Positions 33,749-43,130 are shown, counted from the stretch's first letter. The stretch is 64,000 bases of DNA from Burkholderia sp. D-99 (GCF_011605345.1 NZ_JAAOXM010000002.1:1426001-1490000), one strand, 5' to 3'. Notes: a model not told the origin generated them from the sequence alone. Numbers and translations: made by a program.

Positions 33749-35125
33749 ATGGACGATCCCGTTCGACGTGAAGGAGGCGCGACCGACGCGCTGAAGCGAC
33801 GCCATGTCGACCTGCTCGTGCACGGTGGCACGGCGATGACGCCCAACGGTGCCGAGCGGATCGACGTCGCGTGCGTGGACGGCCGCGTCGTCGCGCTGGG
33901 TGCGTTGCACGGCACCTGGAGCGCCGACGTCCTCCTGGATGCCGGCGGCCTGCATGTGCTGCCGGGTGTCGTCGACAGCCAGGTGCATTTCCGCGAACCG
34001 GGCCTGACGCACAAGGAGACCATCGAGGCCGGCACGCGCGGCGCGGTGCTCGGCAGCGTCACGACGATTTTCGAGATGCCCAATACGCATCCGCTGACGC
34101 TGACCGCGCAGGATCTGCAGGCCAAGCTGGAGCGGGCGCGCGGCCGTGCGTGGTGCGACTACGCGTTCTACATCGGCGGCTCGGCCGTGAACGCCGAATG
34201 GTTGCCGACGCTTGAAACCCTGCCGGGCTGCGCGGGCGTGAAGGTCTTCATGGGCAGTTCGTTCGGCGACCTGCTGGCCGACGACGAAGCCGTGCTGCGC
34301 CGGATCGTGCGCAACGGGCGGCGGCGCATGGCCGTGCACGCGGAGGACGAAGCGCGGCTACGCGAACGCCGGGCGCTCGTGGAGGCAAGCGGCGACGTGC
34401 GCGACCATCCGCGCTGGCGCGACCCGCAAAGCGCGCTGGATGCGACGCGGCGCATCGTCGGGCTGGCCGCCGAGACGGGCCGCCGGCTGCATGTGCTGCA
34501 CGTGTCCACCGCCGAGGAAATGGCGTGGCTCGCTCGGCATCGGCGTCGCGTGACCGTCGAGGTCACCCCGCATCACCTGAGCCTGCATGCGCCCGATTGC
34601 TACGAACGGCTCGGCACGTTCGCGCAGATGAATCCGCCCGTGCGTGAGCGGCATCATCAGGACGCGCTGTGGCAGGCCGTTCGCGACGGCGTGGTCGACG
34701 TGATCGGCAGCGATCACGCGCCGCATACGCGCGACGAAAAGCGCCGGCCCTATCCGCAGTCGCCGAGCGGGATGACCGGCGTGCAGACGTTGCTGCCGCT
34801 GATGCTCGATCACGTGCATGCGGGCCGCCTGAGCCTCGAACGGCTGGTCGACCTGACCAGCGCCGGGCCGGCGCGCGTTTTCGGCATCGCGGGCAAAGGG
34901 CGCATTGCGGTGGGCTACGACGCCGATTTCAGCATCGTCGACCTGCACGCGCGGCGGATCATTCGCGACGAATGGATCGCCAGCATATGCGGCTGGACAC
35001 CGTACGACGGGTGCGCGGTCACGGGCTGGCCCGTGCATACGGTCGTGCGCGGGCAGGTCGTGGTGCGCGACGGTGCGCTGAACGGGGAGCCGCAGGGGCA
35101 GGCCGTGACGTTCCTCGACACCTAG
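33749..35125 (+). CDS. Dihydroorotase-like amidohydrolase (zinc-operon paralogue)
   Basis: A 458-residue amidohydrolase of the type I dihydroorotase/allantoinase group. Near residue 75 the family's HxH metal motif reads SQVHFREPG, so the first His is Gln. The remaining metal residues are present: a Lys in AGVKVFMGSS for carbamylation, HAEDEARL, LHVLHVST and GSDHAPHTRDEK. Such copies accompany COG0523 and FolE2 in Zur regulons and are taken to keep pyrimidine synthesis going with less zinc. It ends the operon, and its stop overlaps the 3' end of the convergent Lrp gene by 4 bases. Confidence 0.88.
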   Translation: MDDPVRREGGATDALKRRHVDLLVHGGTAMTPNGAERIDVACVDGRVVALGALHGTWSADVLLDAGGLHVLPGVVDSQVHFREPGLTHKETIEAGTRGAVLGSVTTIFEMPNTHPLTLTAQDLQAKLERARGRAWCDYAFYIGGSAVNAEWLPTLETLPGCAGVKVFMGSSFGDLLADDEAVLRRIVRNGRRRMAVHAEDEARLRERRALVEASGDVRDHPRWRDPQSALDATRRIVGLAAETGRRLHVLHVSTAEEMAWLARHRRRVTVEVTPHHLSLHAPDCYERLGTFAQMNPPVRERHHQDALWQAVRDGVVDVIGSDHAPHTRDEKRRPYPQSPSGMTGVQTLLPLMLDHVHAGRLSLERLVDLTSAGPARVFGIAGKGRIAVGYDADFSIVDLHARRIIRDEWIASICGWTPYDGCAVTGWPVHTVVRGQVVVRDGALNGEPQGQAVTFLDT

Positions 35126-35586
35126 ATCGGCAAGCGCACCGTCTGCTTGATGCGCTTCAGCGGAATCTCGGTCTCGACGTTGCGGACGCCTTCGATCTGC
35201 GTGAGCGTCTCCATCTGGAAGCGTTGGTAATCGTCGAGATCGCGGGCGATCACGCGCAGCAGGTAGTCGTAGCTGCCGGCCATCAGGTGGCATTCGAGCA
35301 CTTCGGGCGCTTGTTCCATCTCGCGCGCGAAGCGTTCGACCGTCTTCTTGTCCTGGCGCTCGAGCGTGACGCGCACGAACGCCGTGAATCGCAGGTCGAC
35401 GGCGGCCGGGTTCAGCAGCGCGACATACGCGTCGATCACGCCCTGTTCTTCGAGCAAGTGCACGCGGCGCAGGCAGGGCGTGGCGGACAGCCCGGCCTGT
35501 TGCGCGAGTTCCGCATTCGTCTGGTTCGAATTCTGTTGCAATGCACGCAGAATGCGCCGGTCGATCGCGTCCAGTTTGGTTGGCAT
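35122..35586 (-). CDS. Lrp/AsnC-family regulator
   Basis: A 154-residue Lrp/AsnC regulator. The N-terminal helix-turn-helix (LDAIDRRILRALQQNSNQTNAELAQQ) and the C-terminal RAM effector domain (about 65-150) are both present. It is divergent from a LysE-family exporter gene with a 155-base gap, so it probably controls amino acid export, as Lrp/LysE pairs often do. It overlaps the end of the zinc operon by 4 bases. Confidence 0.93.
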   Translation of the reverse strand: MPTKLDAIDRRILRALQQNSNQTNAELAQQAGLSATPCLRRVHLLEEQGVIDAYVALLNPAAVDLRFTAFVRVTLERQDKKTVERFAREMEQAPEVLECHLMAGSYDYLLRVIARDLDDYQRFQMETLTQIEGVRNVETEIPLKRIKQTVRLPI

Positions 35587-35741
35587 TTTTGACTACTCGA
35601 TCGGTGAATGCTAGAGAATAGCGCCAATTACGAGAGTCGAAGTAGCCGAATACGCATCCAATCTCCATGGGAAGGCGCCGATAATCTGACGACAGGCCGG
35701 GCGATTCCCGCCCGTCGGCCATCCGGTTCAGGAGCTATCCC

Positions 35742-36368
35742 ATGTCGCATCTATCCTGGCTTCCATTCATCGCAACGTCGCTGCTGATCATCGTCACGCC
35801 GGGCCAGGACATGGTTCTCGTGATGTCGCGCACGCTGTCCGGCGGCACGCGCGCGGGCCTTGTGACCGCCGCGGGCGTCAGCGTCGGACTGCTCGTGCAC
35901 ACGATGCTCGCGACGCTCGGGCTCGGCGCGCTGCTTCAGGCATCCGCATGGCTTTTCACGGCGCTGAAGGTGGTCGGCGCGTTGTACCTGCTGTACCTCG
36001 GCATCACGCTGTTGCGCTCGTCGGGCGAACTGACGCTCGCGAGCGGCGTCGGCGCGCAGGCATCGCGGCTTCGCACGTTCGCGCAAGGCGCGCTGTCCAA
36101 CGTGTCGAATCCGAAGGTCGCGCTTTTCTATTTCGCGTTCCTGCCGCAATTCGTGCAGGCGGGCGCCGCACATCCGATGCTGTCGCTGTTCGTGCTGGGT
36201 GCGACCTTTGCCTGCCTGACGTTTCTCGTCAAGGGGCCGGTTGCGGTGTTCGCCGGCCTGCTGTCGGCATCGATCCGCCGCAACCCGCGGATACTGACGC
36301 GCATGCACCGCGTCAGCGGGGTGGTCTTGCTCGGGCTTGGCGTGAAGCTGGCGCTCGAGCGCCGCTGA
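35742..36368 (+). CDS. LysE/RhtB-family exporter
   Basis: A 208-residue inner-membrane exporter of the RhtB type. The sequence shows TPGQDMVLVMSRTLSGG with the conserved GQD, the GLGALLQASAWLF and LYLLYLGITLLR helices, and NVSNPKVALFYFAFLPQF with the NPK motif. It probably exports an amino acid or a homoserine lactone-like compound; the substrate is unknown. CAGGAG lies seven bases before the start. The divergent Lrp gene is the likely regulator. Confidence 0.93.
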   Translation: MSHLSWLPFIATSLLIIVTPGQDMVLVMSRTLSGGTRAGLVTAAGVSVGLLVHTMLATLGLGALLQASAWLFTALKVVGALYLLYLGITLLRSSGELTLASGVGAQASRLRTFAQGALSNVSNPKVALFYFAFLPQFVQAGAAHPMLSLFVLGATFACLTFLVKGPVAVFAGLLSASIRRNPRILTRMHRVSGVVLLGLGVKLALERR

Positions 36369-36420
36369 TCGCCGTTACCTCGTACGCGTGCCGCCGGCGC
36401 GATGGCGCCGACAGCACGCG

Positions 36421-37269
36421 TTACTGCGCCGGCAATGCGTCCGCCAGCGCCCGCATTGCTTCCACCGTCTCCGGATTCGCGGGAAAAAACGCCTCGATCG
36501 CCAGCTCCGACAGTGTCACGTCGACCGGCGTGCCGAACACTGTCGTTGTGCTGAAGAACGTCAGCTCGCCGGCCGCCGTGCGCAGCCTTAGCGGCACGGC
36601 GATATCCGCGAAGTCGGCGTGCGCCGGCGGGTCTTCGGGTTGCCCGGCCGGCGCCGGATACGCGGCGAGCTCGTCGCGTAGCGCGTGCAGCGTGCGGTCG
36701 CCGCTTGCATCGATCTGCCGCTGCAGCCGATGCAGGATGTGCGCGCGCCATTCATGCCAGTTGACGATCTGCGATGCGATTCCATCCGGATGCAGGCTCA
36801 GCCGAAGCACGTTGACGGGCGGTTGCAGCAACGACGGATCGGCCTGCGCGACCAGGGCGCCGAGCATCCGGTTCGCGGCGAGCAACGTCCAGTGGCGGTC
36901 CACGGCGAGCGCCGGGTAGGGCTCGTGGCCGCGCAGCACGGCTTCGACCGCATGGCGCGCGGCATCGAGCTGCGGATCCGAAAACGGCCGTTCGCGAAAC
37001 AGCGGCGCGAAGCCGGCCGCGACGAGCAGCGCATTGCGTTCGCGCAGCGGCACGTCGAGACGCTCCGCGAGATGCAGCACCATCTCGCGGCTCGGCTGCG
37101 CGCGGCCCGATTCGACGAAGCTCAGGTGACGCGCGGAGACCTCCGCATCGAGTGCGAGCGCCATCTGGCTCAGGCGCCGGCGCTGGCGCCACGTGCGCAG
37201 CAGCGGGCCGATGCCGGCTGCGCGGCCGGCGGACGGGGAGGGCGAATGGAGGGCGGCGGTCGGGTTCAT
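36421..37269 (-). CDS. XRE-family regulator with MmyB-like ligand domain
   Basis: A 282-residue regulator. An HTH_3/XRE domain at the start (GPLLRTWRQRRRLSQMALAL ... HLSFVESGRAQPS) is followed by a roughly 170-residue domain of the MmyB type (PALAVDRHWTLLAANRM is typical), which may bind a small ligand in a PAS-like fold. The start at 37269 begins at MNPTAALH; an ATG at 37287 is also in frame. It is divergent from the DUF2167 gene across about 196 bases. The target is unknown. Confidence 0.88.
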   Translation of the reverse strand: MNPTAALHSPSPSAGRAAGIGPLLRTWRQRRRLSQMALALDAEVSARHLSFVESGRAQPSREMVLHLAERLDVPLRERNALLVAAGFAPLFRERPFSDPQLDAARHAVEAVLRGHEPYPALAVDRHWTLLAANRMLGALVAQADPSLLQPPVNVLRLSLHPDGIASQIVNWHEWRAHILHRLQRQIDASGDRTLHALRDELAAYPAPAGQPEDPPAHADFADIAVPLRLRTAAGELTFFSTTTVFGTPVDVTLSELAIEAFFPANPETVEAMRALADALPAQ

Positions 37270-37465
37270 GCAGCAGATGATAGGCAATCCCGCGCACCTT
37301 GGGCATTACCTGCGACGTAAGCGTCGCGCCGTTCCCCGGGCGTATCACGGCGCTGCGTTACCATAGCCCCCGTGCCAACTGAGAGACGACGCCGGACCCG
37401 CGATTGAAAACGCATGGGCCGACGCCGTGCATATTTACGACAAGGCATTCCAGGGGAATCCAACA

Positions 37466-38428
37466 ATGAAAAAACTTGCCGTCCGGCTCGCCTGCGTGGC
37501 GACGCTTGCATTCACCGCGATCAGCGGCCACGCGCAGACCGAAGCTGCGCAGGTGGAAATGAGGGCCGCTGCCGCAGCCGCCAACGATGCCGTCGTGAAG
37601 GGCCCGACCGACATCGATGTGAAACACGAAGCCGTGCTGAAGCTGAAGGCCGGCGAGTCGTTCGTGCCGGCTGCCGAAGCCGGCCGCTACCTGCGCTCGA
37701 TGGGCAACTCGATCGACGAAACGAAGCTGGTCGGCCTCGTGCTGCCCGACGATCCCGACGCCGACTGGATCTCGGTCGTGTCGTTCGAGCCGAGCGGCTA
37801 TATCCGCGACGACGACGCGAAGGACTGGAAGCCCGACGAACTGCTGAAGAGCCTGCAGTCCGGCACCGAGGAAGACAACCCCGGGCGCAAGGAACGCGGC
37901 CTGCCGGAAACCGAGGTGGTCGGCTGGGCGAAGGCGCCCGCGTACGACGCGGCCACGCATCGGCTCGTATGGTCCGCGATCATCCGCGACAAGGGCGCGG
38001 CGCCGAACGCCGAGAACGACGGCGTGAACTACCGGACGCTCGTGCTCGGCCGCGACGGCTACCTGTCGCTGACGATGGCGTCGACGCTCGCCGATATGCC
38101 GAAATACAAGGCGTCGGCCGACGAGCTGCTGTCGAACATCAGCTTCAACGACGGCAAGCGCTACGCCGATTTCAACAAGTCGACCGACCACGTCGCCGAG
38201 TATGGCCTCGCGGCGCTGATCGTCGGCGTCGGCGCGAAGAAGCTCGGCCTGCTCGCGCTGATCGGCGCGTTCGCGGTGAAGTTCTTCAAGGTCGGCGCGG
38301 TCGCGCTGCTGGCCGGCGGCGCGGCGCTGAAGCGCTTCTTCGGGCGCAAGCCGAAGCCGGCCGCGGTGCCGGCCGTCGCCGACGCATCCGGCGTGTCCGA
38401 CGCGTCGGGCACGGAGCGCAAGGAATGA
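37466..38428 (+). CDS. DUF2167-family membrane protein
   Basis: A 320-residue exported membrane protein. The signal peptide (about 1-24) is followed by a periplasmic DUF2167 domain: DIDVKHEAVLKL, GYIRDDDAKDWK, then WAKAPAYDAATHRLVW. Near the C-terminus is a glycine-rich hydrophobic segment (about 245-290) with short basic stretches. The family's role is unknown. It overlaps the downstream site-2-protease-like gene by 4 bases (ATGA), which suggests the two proteins act together, perhaps with DUF2167 as a partner or substrate of the protease. AGGGGAA lies about eight bases before the start. Confidence 0.88.
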   Translation: MKKLAVRLACVATLAFTAISGHAQTEAAQVEMRAAAAAANDAVVKGPTDIDVKHEAVLKLKAGESFVPAAEAGRYLRSMGNSIDETKLVGLVLPDDPDADWISVVSFEPSGYIRDDDAKDWKPDELLKSLQSGTEEDNPGRKERGLPETEVVGWAKAPAYDAATHRLVWSAIIRDKGAAPNAENDGVNYRTLVLGRDGYLSLTMASTLADMPKYKASADELLSNISFNDGKRYADFNKSTDHVAEYGLAALIVGVGAKKLGLLALIGAFAVKFFKVGAVALLAGGAALKRFFGRKPKPAAVPAVADASGVSDASGTERKE

Positions 38429-39150
38429 CGAAGCTGTTGCTGCTGATCTTCGGCGGCCTCAAGCTCGGCAAGGTGCTCGTGTCGGCGGGCACCATGCTGG
38501 CGTCGATCGCGGTCTACGCGCTGTTCTACGGCTGGCGGTTCGCGGCCGGTTTCGTTGCATTGCTGCTGGTGCACGAGGCCGGCCACTACATGGCCGCACA
38601 GCGGCGCGGGCTCGACGTCGGGCTGCCGACCTTCATCCCGTTCGTCGGCGCGTGGATCCAGTTGAAGGAGATGCCGCACGACGCGGAAACCGAGGCGTAC
38701 GTCGGGCTCGCCGGGCCGTTCGTCGGCACGCTCGGTGCGCTGGCCTGCTACGCGGCCGCGCGCCACTACGACAGCAACTTGCTGCTCGCGCTGTCGTATA
38801 CGGGCTTCTTCCTCAACTTGTTCAACATGATTCCGCTGTCGCCGTTCGACGGCGGGCGGATCACCGCGGTGCTGTCGCCGCGTATCTGGTTCGCGGGCGT
38901 GCCCGTGCTGATCGCGCTGTTCGCGTATCGTCCGAGCCCGTTGCTGATCGTGATGGCGATCCTCGCGCTGCCTCAGTTGAAGCGCGCGTGGCGCTACGAT
39001 CCCGATGCGCCGGAGAACCGCGTGTACTACGCGACGTCGATCGAGACGAAGACGACGTACGCGCTGTGCTATGTCGGCCTGCTCGCGTTTCTCGCGCTGA
39101 TGACGTCCGGCGTGCACGACATGCTGCGCGTCGCGCATTCGTCGACCTGA
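38425..39150 (+). CDS. Site-2 protease-like (M50) membrane metallopeptidase
   Basis: A 241-residue membrane protease of the M50/site-2 type with about five helices. HEAGH (His50, Glu51, His54) gives the zinc site, and NMIPLSPFDGGR (Asp142) supplies the third ligand. Length is short for RseP-like enzymes and there is no PDZ domain, as in the minimal S2P group. Such proteases cut within the membrane. Co-translation with the DUF2167 protein points to that as substrate or cofactor. Confidence 0.9.
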   Translation: MTKLLLLIFGGLKLGKVLVSAGTMLASIAVYALFYGWRFAAGFVALLLVHEAGHYMAAQRRGLDVGLPTFIPFVGAWIQLKEMPHDAETEAYVGLAGPFVGTLGALACYAAARHYDSNLLLALSYTGFFLNLFNMIPLSPFDGGRITAVLSPRIWFAGVPVLIALFAYRPSPLLIVMAILALPQLKRAWRYDPDAPENRVYYATSIETKTTYALCYVGLLAFLALMTSGVHDMLRVAHSST

Positions 39151-39153
39151 CGC

Positions 39154-39183
39154 AAAAACGGCGGCCGTTTTCGCGGCCGCCGT
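39154..39183 (-). terminator. Terminator for the minus-strand MFS gene
   Basis: ACGGCGGCCG and CGGCCGCCGT form a 10-bp stem around TTTTCG (39158-39183). On the minus strand it is followed by a run of five T (39154-39158 as A on the plus strand). It ends the MFS permease transcript and may help stop the plus-strand transcript too. Confidence 0.8.
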
Positions 39184-39214
39184 CGTGTTCCATTTCCTTC
39201 CTGTTCGTCGCATC

Positions 39215-40645
39215 TCACGCGTCGCGATGGCGCAATTCGACGCGCCTGATGTCCTTCACGATCACGAGATAGCTGAACACGGTGACGAGCGCGTTCAGCC
39301 CGACGAACACGAGCGCGCCGTTGAACGAGCCGCTCGCGCCGACGAGGTAGCCGATCGCGATCGGCGCGACGATGCCGGCCGTGTTGCCGAACATGTTGAA
39401 CAGGCTGCCAGACAGGCCGATCGCTTCCTTCGGCGCGGTATCCGCGACGACGGCCCAGCCGAGCGAGCCGATGCCCTTGCCGAAGAACGACACGGCCATC
39501 AGCACGATGACGAGCGCTTCGCTGTCGACGTAGTTGCAGCCGATGATGACCATCGACAGCGCCATCCCGCCGACGATCGGGATCTTGCGCGCAAGCGTGA
39601 GCGACACGCCGCGGCGGATCAGCCCGTCCGACAGCATCCCGCCGAGCACGCCGCCGAGGAACCCGCAGATCGCGGGCAGCGACGTCATGAAGCCGGCCTT
39701 CAGCAGCGACATCCCGCGCGCCTGCACGAGGTAGATCGGAAACCACGTGAGGAAGAAGTACGTGAGCACGTTCACGCAATACTGGCCGAGATACACGCCG
39801 ATCAGCATCCGGTTCGACAGCAGCTGGCGCACGTAGTACCAGCCGGCGACGCGGCTGCCTTCCGAGCGCTGGCCGTCGGTGCCGCGTACGGTCGTGCGCA
39901 CGAGGCCGCCGCCCTGCTCGATATGGTCGAGTTCCGCGCGGTTCACGGCCGGATGGTCGGCCGGGTCCTTCATCACGCGCAGCCACAGGAACGCGAGCGC
40001 GATGCCGGCCAGGCCGAGCCACAGGTACACCTGGTGCCAGCCGTACGCATGCGTGAGCCACGCCATCAGCGGCGAGAACACCACGGCCGCGAAGTACTGC
40101 GCGGCGTTGAAGATCGCGGATGCGGTGCCGCGCTCGGCGGTCGGGAACCAGCTCGCGACGACTTTCGCGTTCGCAGGAAAGGCGGGTGCTTCGGCGATAC
40201 CGACCGCGAAGCGCATCGCGAACAGCGCGGCGACCGCGAACGCGGCGCTGCCGCCGAGGCCGATCGTGCTCTGCAGCAGCGTGAATGCCGACCACAGGAA
40301 GATGCTGGCCGCATACACGCGGCGCGCGCCGAAGCGGTCGAGCAGCCAGCCGCTCGGCAGTTGCGCGAGCACGTAAGCCCAGCTGAACGCCGAGAAGATG
40401 TAGCCCATCGTCACCGGATCGATGCCGAACGCCTTGCGGATCGGCGTGCCGGTGATCGACAGCGTCGCGCGGTCCGCATAGTTGAGCGTCGTGACGACGA
40501 ACAGCATCGCCAGGATCCAGTAGCGCACGGCGGTTCGGCGCGCGGTGCGCGCGAGGTCGAGCGGAAGGTCGCGGGAGGTGGTCTGATTAGGCACTTTAAT
40601 GTACGTCGTCGTATGACATGGAGGCAGTTTATTGGCAATAATCAA
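39215..40645 (-). CDS. MFS permease for glucarate/galactarate (GudP-like)
   Basis: A 476-residue, 12-helix permease of the anion:cation symporter (ACS) branch of the major facilitator superfamily. It shows RYWILAMLFVVTTLNYADRATLSI, FSAFSWAYVLAQLPSGWLLDRFG and AFPANAKVVASWFPTAERGTASAIFNAAQY, all as in GudP/GarP hexarate permeases. It is divergent from the semialdehyde dehydrogenase gene and near garD and kdgD, which supports a glucarate/galactarate substrate. The first 20 residues look non-family-like; a GTG at about 40594 is an alternative start, which would place the operator-like repeat at 40599-40619 just upstream of it. Confidence 0.9.
   Translation of the reverse strand: MIIANKLPPCHTTTYIKVPNQTTSRDLPLDLARTARRTAVRYWILAMLFVVTTLNYADRATLSITGTPIRKAFGIDPVTMGYIFSAFSWAYVLAQLPSGWLLDRFGARRVYAASIFLWSAFTLLQSTIGLGGSAAFAVAALFAMRFAVGIAEAPAFPANAKVVASWFPTAERGTASAIFNAAQYFAAVVFSPLMAWLTHAYGWHQVYLWLGLAGIALAFLWLRVMKDPADHPAVNRAELDHIEQGGGLVRTTVRGTDGQRSEGSRVAGWYYVRQLLSNRMLIGVYLGQYCVNVLTYFFLTWFPIYLVQARGMSLLKAGFMTSLPAICGFLGGVLGGMLSDGLIRRGVSLTLARKIPIVGGMALSMVIIGCNYVDSEALVIVLMAVSFFGKGIGSLGWAVVADTAPKEAIGLSGSLFNMFGNTAGIVAPIAIGYLVGASGSFNGALVFVGLNALVTVFSYLVIVKDIRRVELRHRDA
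40599..40619. promoter_or_regulatory. Shared hexarate operator-like site B
   Basis: ATGT-ACGTCGTCGTATG-ACAT lies at the start of the MFS gene. It aligns with the sites at 45097-45120 and 45210-45231 (common core GTCrTCrTAyGACA on one strand). It probably binds one regulator of all glucarate/galactarate genes here. No such regulator gene is in the window; GntR-type factors usually do this job. Confidence 0.6.
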
Positions 40646-40781
40646 ACGCAGAAACCTCGGGTTTTCCCTCGCGATGATGATGTGAAATGGTAATAACTCC
40701 GGGGATTCTCCCGTGGAATAAGGATTTCTCGTGCATTGGCGCTGGTCCGGCAGTTGGCGTGAATATTGATGTTTGGTGGGC

Positions 40782-40798
40782 GGACATCATATCTGTTG
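40782..40798. promoter_or_regulatory. Weak hexarate operator-like site D
   Basis: GGACATCATATCTGTTG, 43 bases before the semialdehyde dehydrogenase start, shares the GaCATCATAy core with the three stronger sites. A weak match that gains weight only from its position. Confidence 0.35.
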
Positions 40799-40840
40799 AG
40801 CTACAATGAGCCACCTATTCCCGAACCACGGAGCACACCC

Positions 40841-42418
40841 ATGCAACTGACAGGAGAGATGCTGATCGGCGCCGAAGCGGTAGTCGGCTCGGCCGGTACC
40901 TTGCGCGCGTTCGACCCGTCGAAGGGCGCGCCGATCGACGCGCCGGCGTTCGGCGTCGCGGCGCAGGCCGATGTCGAGCGCGCCTGCGAACTCGCGCGTG
41001 ACGCGTTCGACGCGTACCGCGCGCAGCCGCTCGCGGCCCGCGCGGCGTTTCTCGACGCGATCGCCGATGAAATCGTCGCACTCGGCGACGCGCTGATCGA
41101 GCGCGCGCACGCTGAAACGGGCCTGCCCGTCGCACGGCTGCAGGGTGAGCGCGGCCGCACCGTCGGCCAGCTCCGGCTGTTCGCGCGCGTCGTGCGCGAC
41201 GGCCGCTTCCTCGCCGCGTCGATCGATCCCGCGCAGCCTGCCCGCACGCCGCTGCCGCGTTCGGACCTCCGTTTGCAGAAAGTCGGGCTCGGGCCCGTCG
41301 TCGTGTTCGGTGCGAGCAATTTCCCGCTCGCGTTCTCGGTGGCCGGCGGCGATACGGCGTCGGCGCTTGCGGCCGGCTGCCCGGTGATCGTGAAGGCGCA
41401 CGAGGCGCACCTCGGCACGTCCGAGCTGGTCGGCCGCGCGATTCGCGCCGCCGTCGCGAAAACCGGCATGCCGGCCGGCGTGTTCTCGCTGCTGGTCGGC
41501 CCCGGCCGTGTGATCGGCGCCGCGCTCGTCAGCCATCCGGCGGTCCAGGCCGTCGGCTTCACGGGGTCGCGGCAGGGCGGCATGGCGCTCGTGCAGCTCG
41601 CGAACGCGCGCCCGCAGCCGATTCCCGTCTACGCGGAAATGAGCAGCATCAACCCTGTCGTGCTGTTCCCGGCGGCGCTCGCCGCGCGCGGCGACGCGAT
41701 CGCGACGGGCTTCGTCGATTCGCTGACGCTCGGCGTCGGCCAGTTCTGTACCAACCCGGGCCTCGTGCTCGCGATCGACGGCCCCGATCTCGACCGCTTC
41801 GAGACCATCGCCGCGCAGGCGCTCGCGAAGAAGCCGGCCGGCGTGATGCTCACGCGCGGCATTGCCGATGCGTATCGCAACGGCCGCGGCAAGCTGGCCG
41901 AACTGCCGGGCGTGCGCGAAATCGGCGCGGGCGAAGCCGCGCAGACCGATTGCCAGGCCGGCGGCGCGCTGTACGAAGTCGGCGCGCAGGCATTCCTGGC
42001 CGAGCCGGCGTTCAGCCACGAGGTGTTCGGGCCGGCGTCGCTGATCGTGCGTTGCCGCGATCTCGACGAAGTCGCGCGCGTGCTCGACGCGCTCGAGGGC
42101 CAGCTGACGGCCACGCTCCAGATGGATGCCGACGACAAGCCGCTCGCCCGCCGCTTGCTGCCGATCCTCGAACGCAAGGCCGGCCGCTTGCTCGTGAACG
42201 GCTACCCGACCGGCGTCGAGGTGTGTGACGCGATGGTGCATGGCGGGCCGTTCCCCGCGACGTCGAACCCGGCCGTCACGTCGGTCGGCGCGACTGCGAT
42301 CGATCGTTTCCTGCGGCCGGTGTGCTACCAGGATTTCCCGGACGATCTGCTGCCGGAAGGGTTGCAGGAGAAGAATCCGCTCGCGATTCCGCGGCTGCGG
42401 GACGGGAAGGCGGAGTGA
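40841..42418 (+). CDS. 2,5-dioxovalerate (ketoglutarate semialdehyde) dehydrogenase
   Basis: A 525-residue NAD(P)-dependent aldehyde dehydrogenase of the ketoglutarate semialdehyde dehydrogenase group. The general base Glu lies in [12 protein letters not shown] and the catalytic Cys in [10 protein letters not shown]. The start at 40841 has a weak CGGAG upstream. It performs the last step of the hexarate route: the product of KdgD, 2,5-dioxopentanoate, becomes 2-oxoglutarate for the TCA cycle. It is divergent from the MFS permease, ends in a strong terminator, and is separated from kdgD/garD by VapBC and an orphan gene. Confidence 0.92.
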   Translation: MQLTGEMLIGAEAVVGSAGTLRAFDPSKGAPIDAPAFGVAAQADVERACELARDAFDAYRAQPLAARAAFLDAIADEIVALGDALIERAHAETGLPVARLQGERGRTVGQLRLFARVVRDGRFLAASIDPAQPARTPLPRSDLRLQKVGLGPVVVFGASNFPLAFSVAGGDTASALAAGCPVIVKAHEAHLGTSELVGRAIRAAVAKTGMPAGVFSLLVGPGRVIGAALVSHPAVQAVGFTGSRQGGMALVQLANARPQPIPVYAEMSSINPVVLFPAALAARGDAIATGFVDSLTLGVGQFCTNPGLVLAIDGPDLDRFETIAAQALAKKPAGVMLTRGIADAYRNGRGKLAELPGVREIGAGEAAQTDCQAGGALYEVGAQAFLAEPAFSHEVFGPASLIVRCRDLDEVARVLDALEGQLTATLQMDADDKPLARRLLPILERKAGRLLVNGYPTGVEVCDAMVHGGPFPATSNPAVTSVGATAIDRFLRPVCYQDFPDDLLPEGLQEKNPLAIPRLRDGKAE

Positions 42419-42488
42419 CGGGCAGGATCGGCTGAGGGCGGGATTCCCGGCGGCCGGTGCCTCGGGGTCGGTGTCTGCACGCGGAAAC

Positions 42489-42527
42489 CAAAAGGCGGAA
42501 GTGGCCGGTGGGCCGCTTCCGCCTTTT
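42489..42527 (+). terminator. Intrinsic terminator after the semialdehyde dehydrogenase gene
   Basis: AAAAGGCGGAAGTGGCC and GGCCGCTTCCGCCTTTT form a long stem with one mismatch around GGTG, followed by T residues (six in a row from 42524). The A-run on the left arm makes it work for minus-strand transcripts too. Confidence 0.92.
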
Positions 42528-42564
42528 TTGCATGATGGATTTCGGTGCTGCCGGGTTTGTTCGG

Positions 42565-42936
42565 TCAGTGAGCGGGGTGGGCGGCGAGTTGCAGGCGTTC
42601 GGCCGCAGCCAGCAGACGGCGGTCGCGTGTCCACAGCTTGCTGCCGCTGGTCAGTCGGACCGACGCGAGCAGGTGGGCATCGACGTAACCGATGCCGAGT
42701 CCGTAAAGTGGCGCGACGTCGATCATGCGTTGAACTTCGTCATCGGTTGCTGCCGCGGCGGCGGGGAGGTCGCGTAGCGCATCCAGCACGGTTTCGCGAT
42801 CACGCAAGCTGCCGAGCGCAAGTTCGCCGACGACGAACGGATGGATCAATACCCGTTCGGCTTCCAGCAGCGTGGTGAGCGTTGCATCGCCAGCGCTCAG
42901 GTGATCGATCCAGACCGAAGTGTCGACAAGAATCAT
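42565..42936 (-). CDS. vapC: PIN-domain toxin VapC
   Basis: A 123-residue PIN-domain ribonuclease. The acidic active-site residues are seen in ILVDTSVWIDHL (Asp5), VGELALG (Glu), YVDAHLLAS (Asp) and LWTRDRRLL (Asp). VapC toxins cut tRNA or rRNA and are held in check by VapB. The start overlaps the antitoxin stop by 4 bases (ATGA). The pair sits between glucarate genes, convergent with the semialdehyde dehydrogenase gene. Confidence 0.93.
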   Translation of the reverse strand: MILVDTSVWIDHLSAGDATLTTLLEAERVLIHPFVVGELALGSLRDRETVLDALRDLPAAAAATDDEVQRMIDVAPLYGLGIGYVDAHLLASVRLTSGSKLWTRDRRLLAAAERLQLAAHPAH

Positions 42937-43130
42937 GCTGGCTCCGATGGACGGCGCGGGACGGATTCGAGATCGGGTTCGGTGCCGCCGAGGCGCGCCA
43001 GCCGTCGTGCGCTTTCACGAGCAATCAGCGCACGCAGCGCTTCTCTGACCAGCGCCGATTTTTCGGTGACGCCGGTCAACTGCTGCGCTTTGGCGAGCAG
43101 GGCGTCGTCCAGCGATAAGGTGGTGCGCAT
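42933..43130 (-). CDS. vapB: VapB-type antitoxin
   Basis: A 65-residue protein with the short-antitoxin pattern MRTTLSLDDALLAKAQQLTG, then TEKSALVREALRALIARESARRL. This is a ribbon-helix-helix DNA-binding half with a toxin-binding tail. GGAG lies six bases before the start. It neutralises the VapC encoded next and should bind its own promoter to repress the operon. Confidence 0.92.
   Translation of the reverse strand: MRTTLSLDDALLAKAQQLTGVTEKSALVREALRALIARESARRLARLGGTEPDLESVPRRPSEPA

Noticed and set aside
40787..42634. A 615-codon minus-strand frame
   Set aside because: It is antisense to the semialdehyde dehydrogenase gene, with no recognisable domain.
42565..43130. VapBC as part of a larger defence island
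   Set aside because: No restriction, Cas, retron or other defence genes lie nearby; the pair stands alone among metabolic genes.
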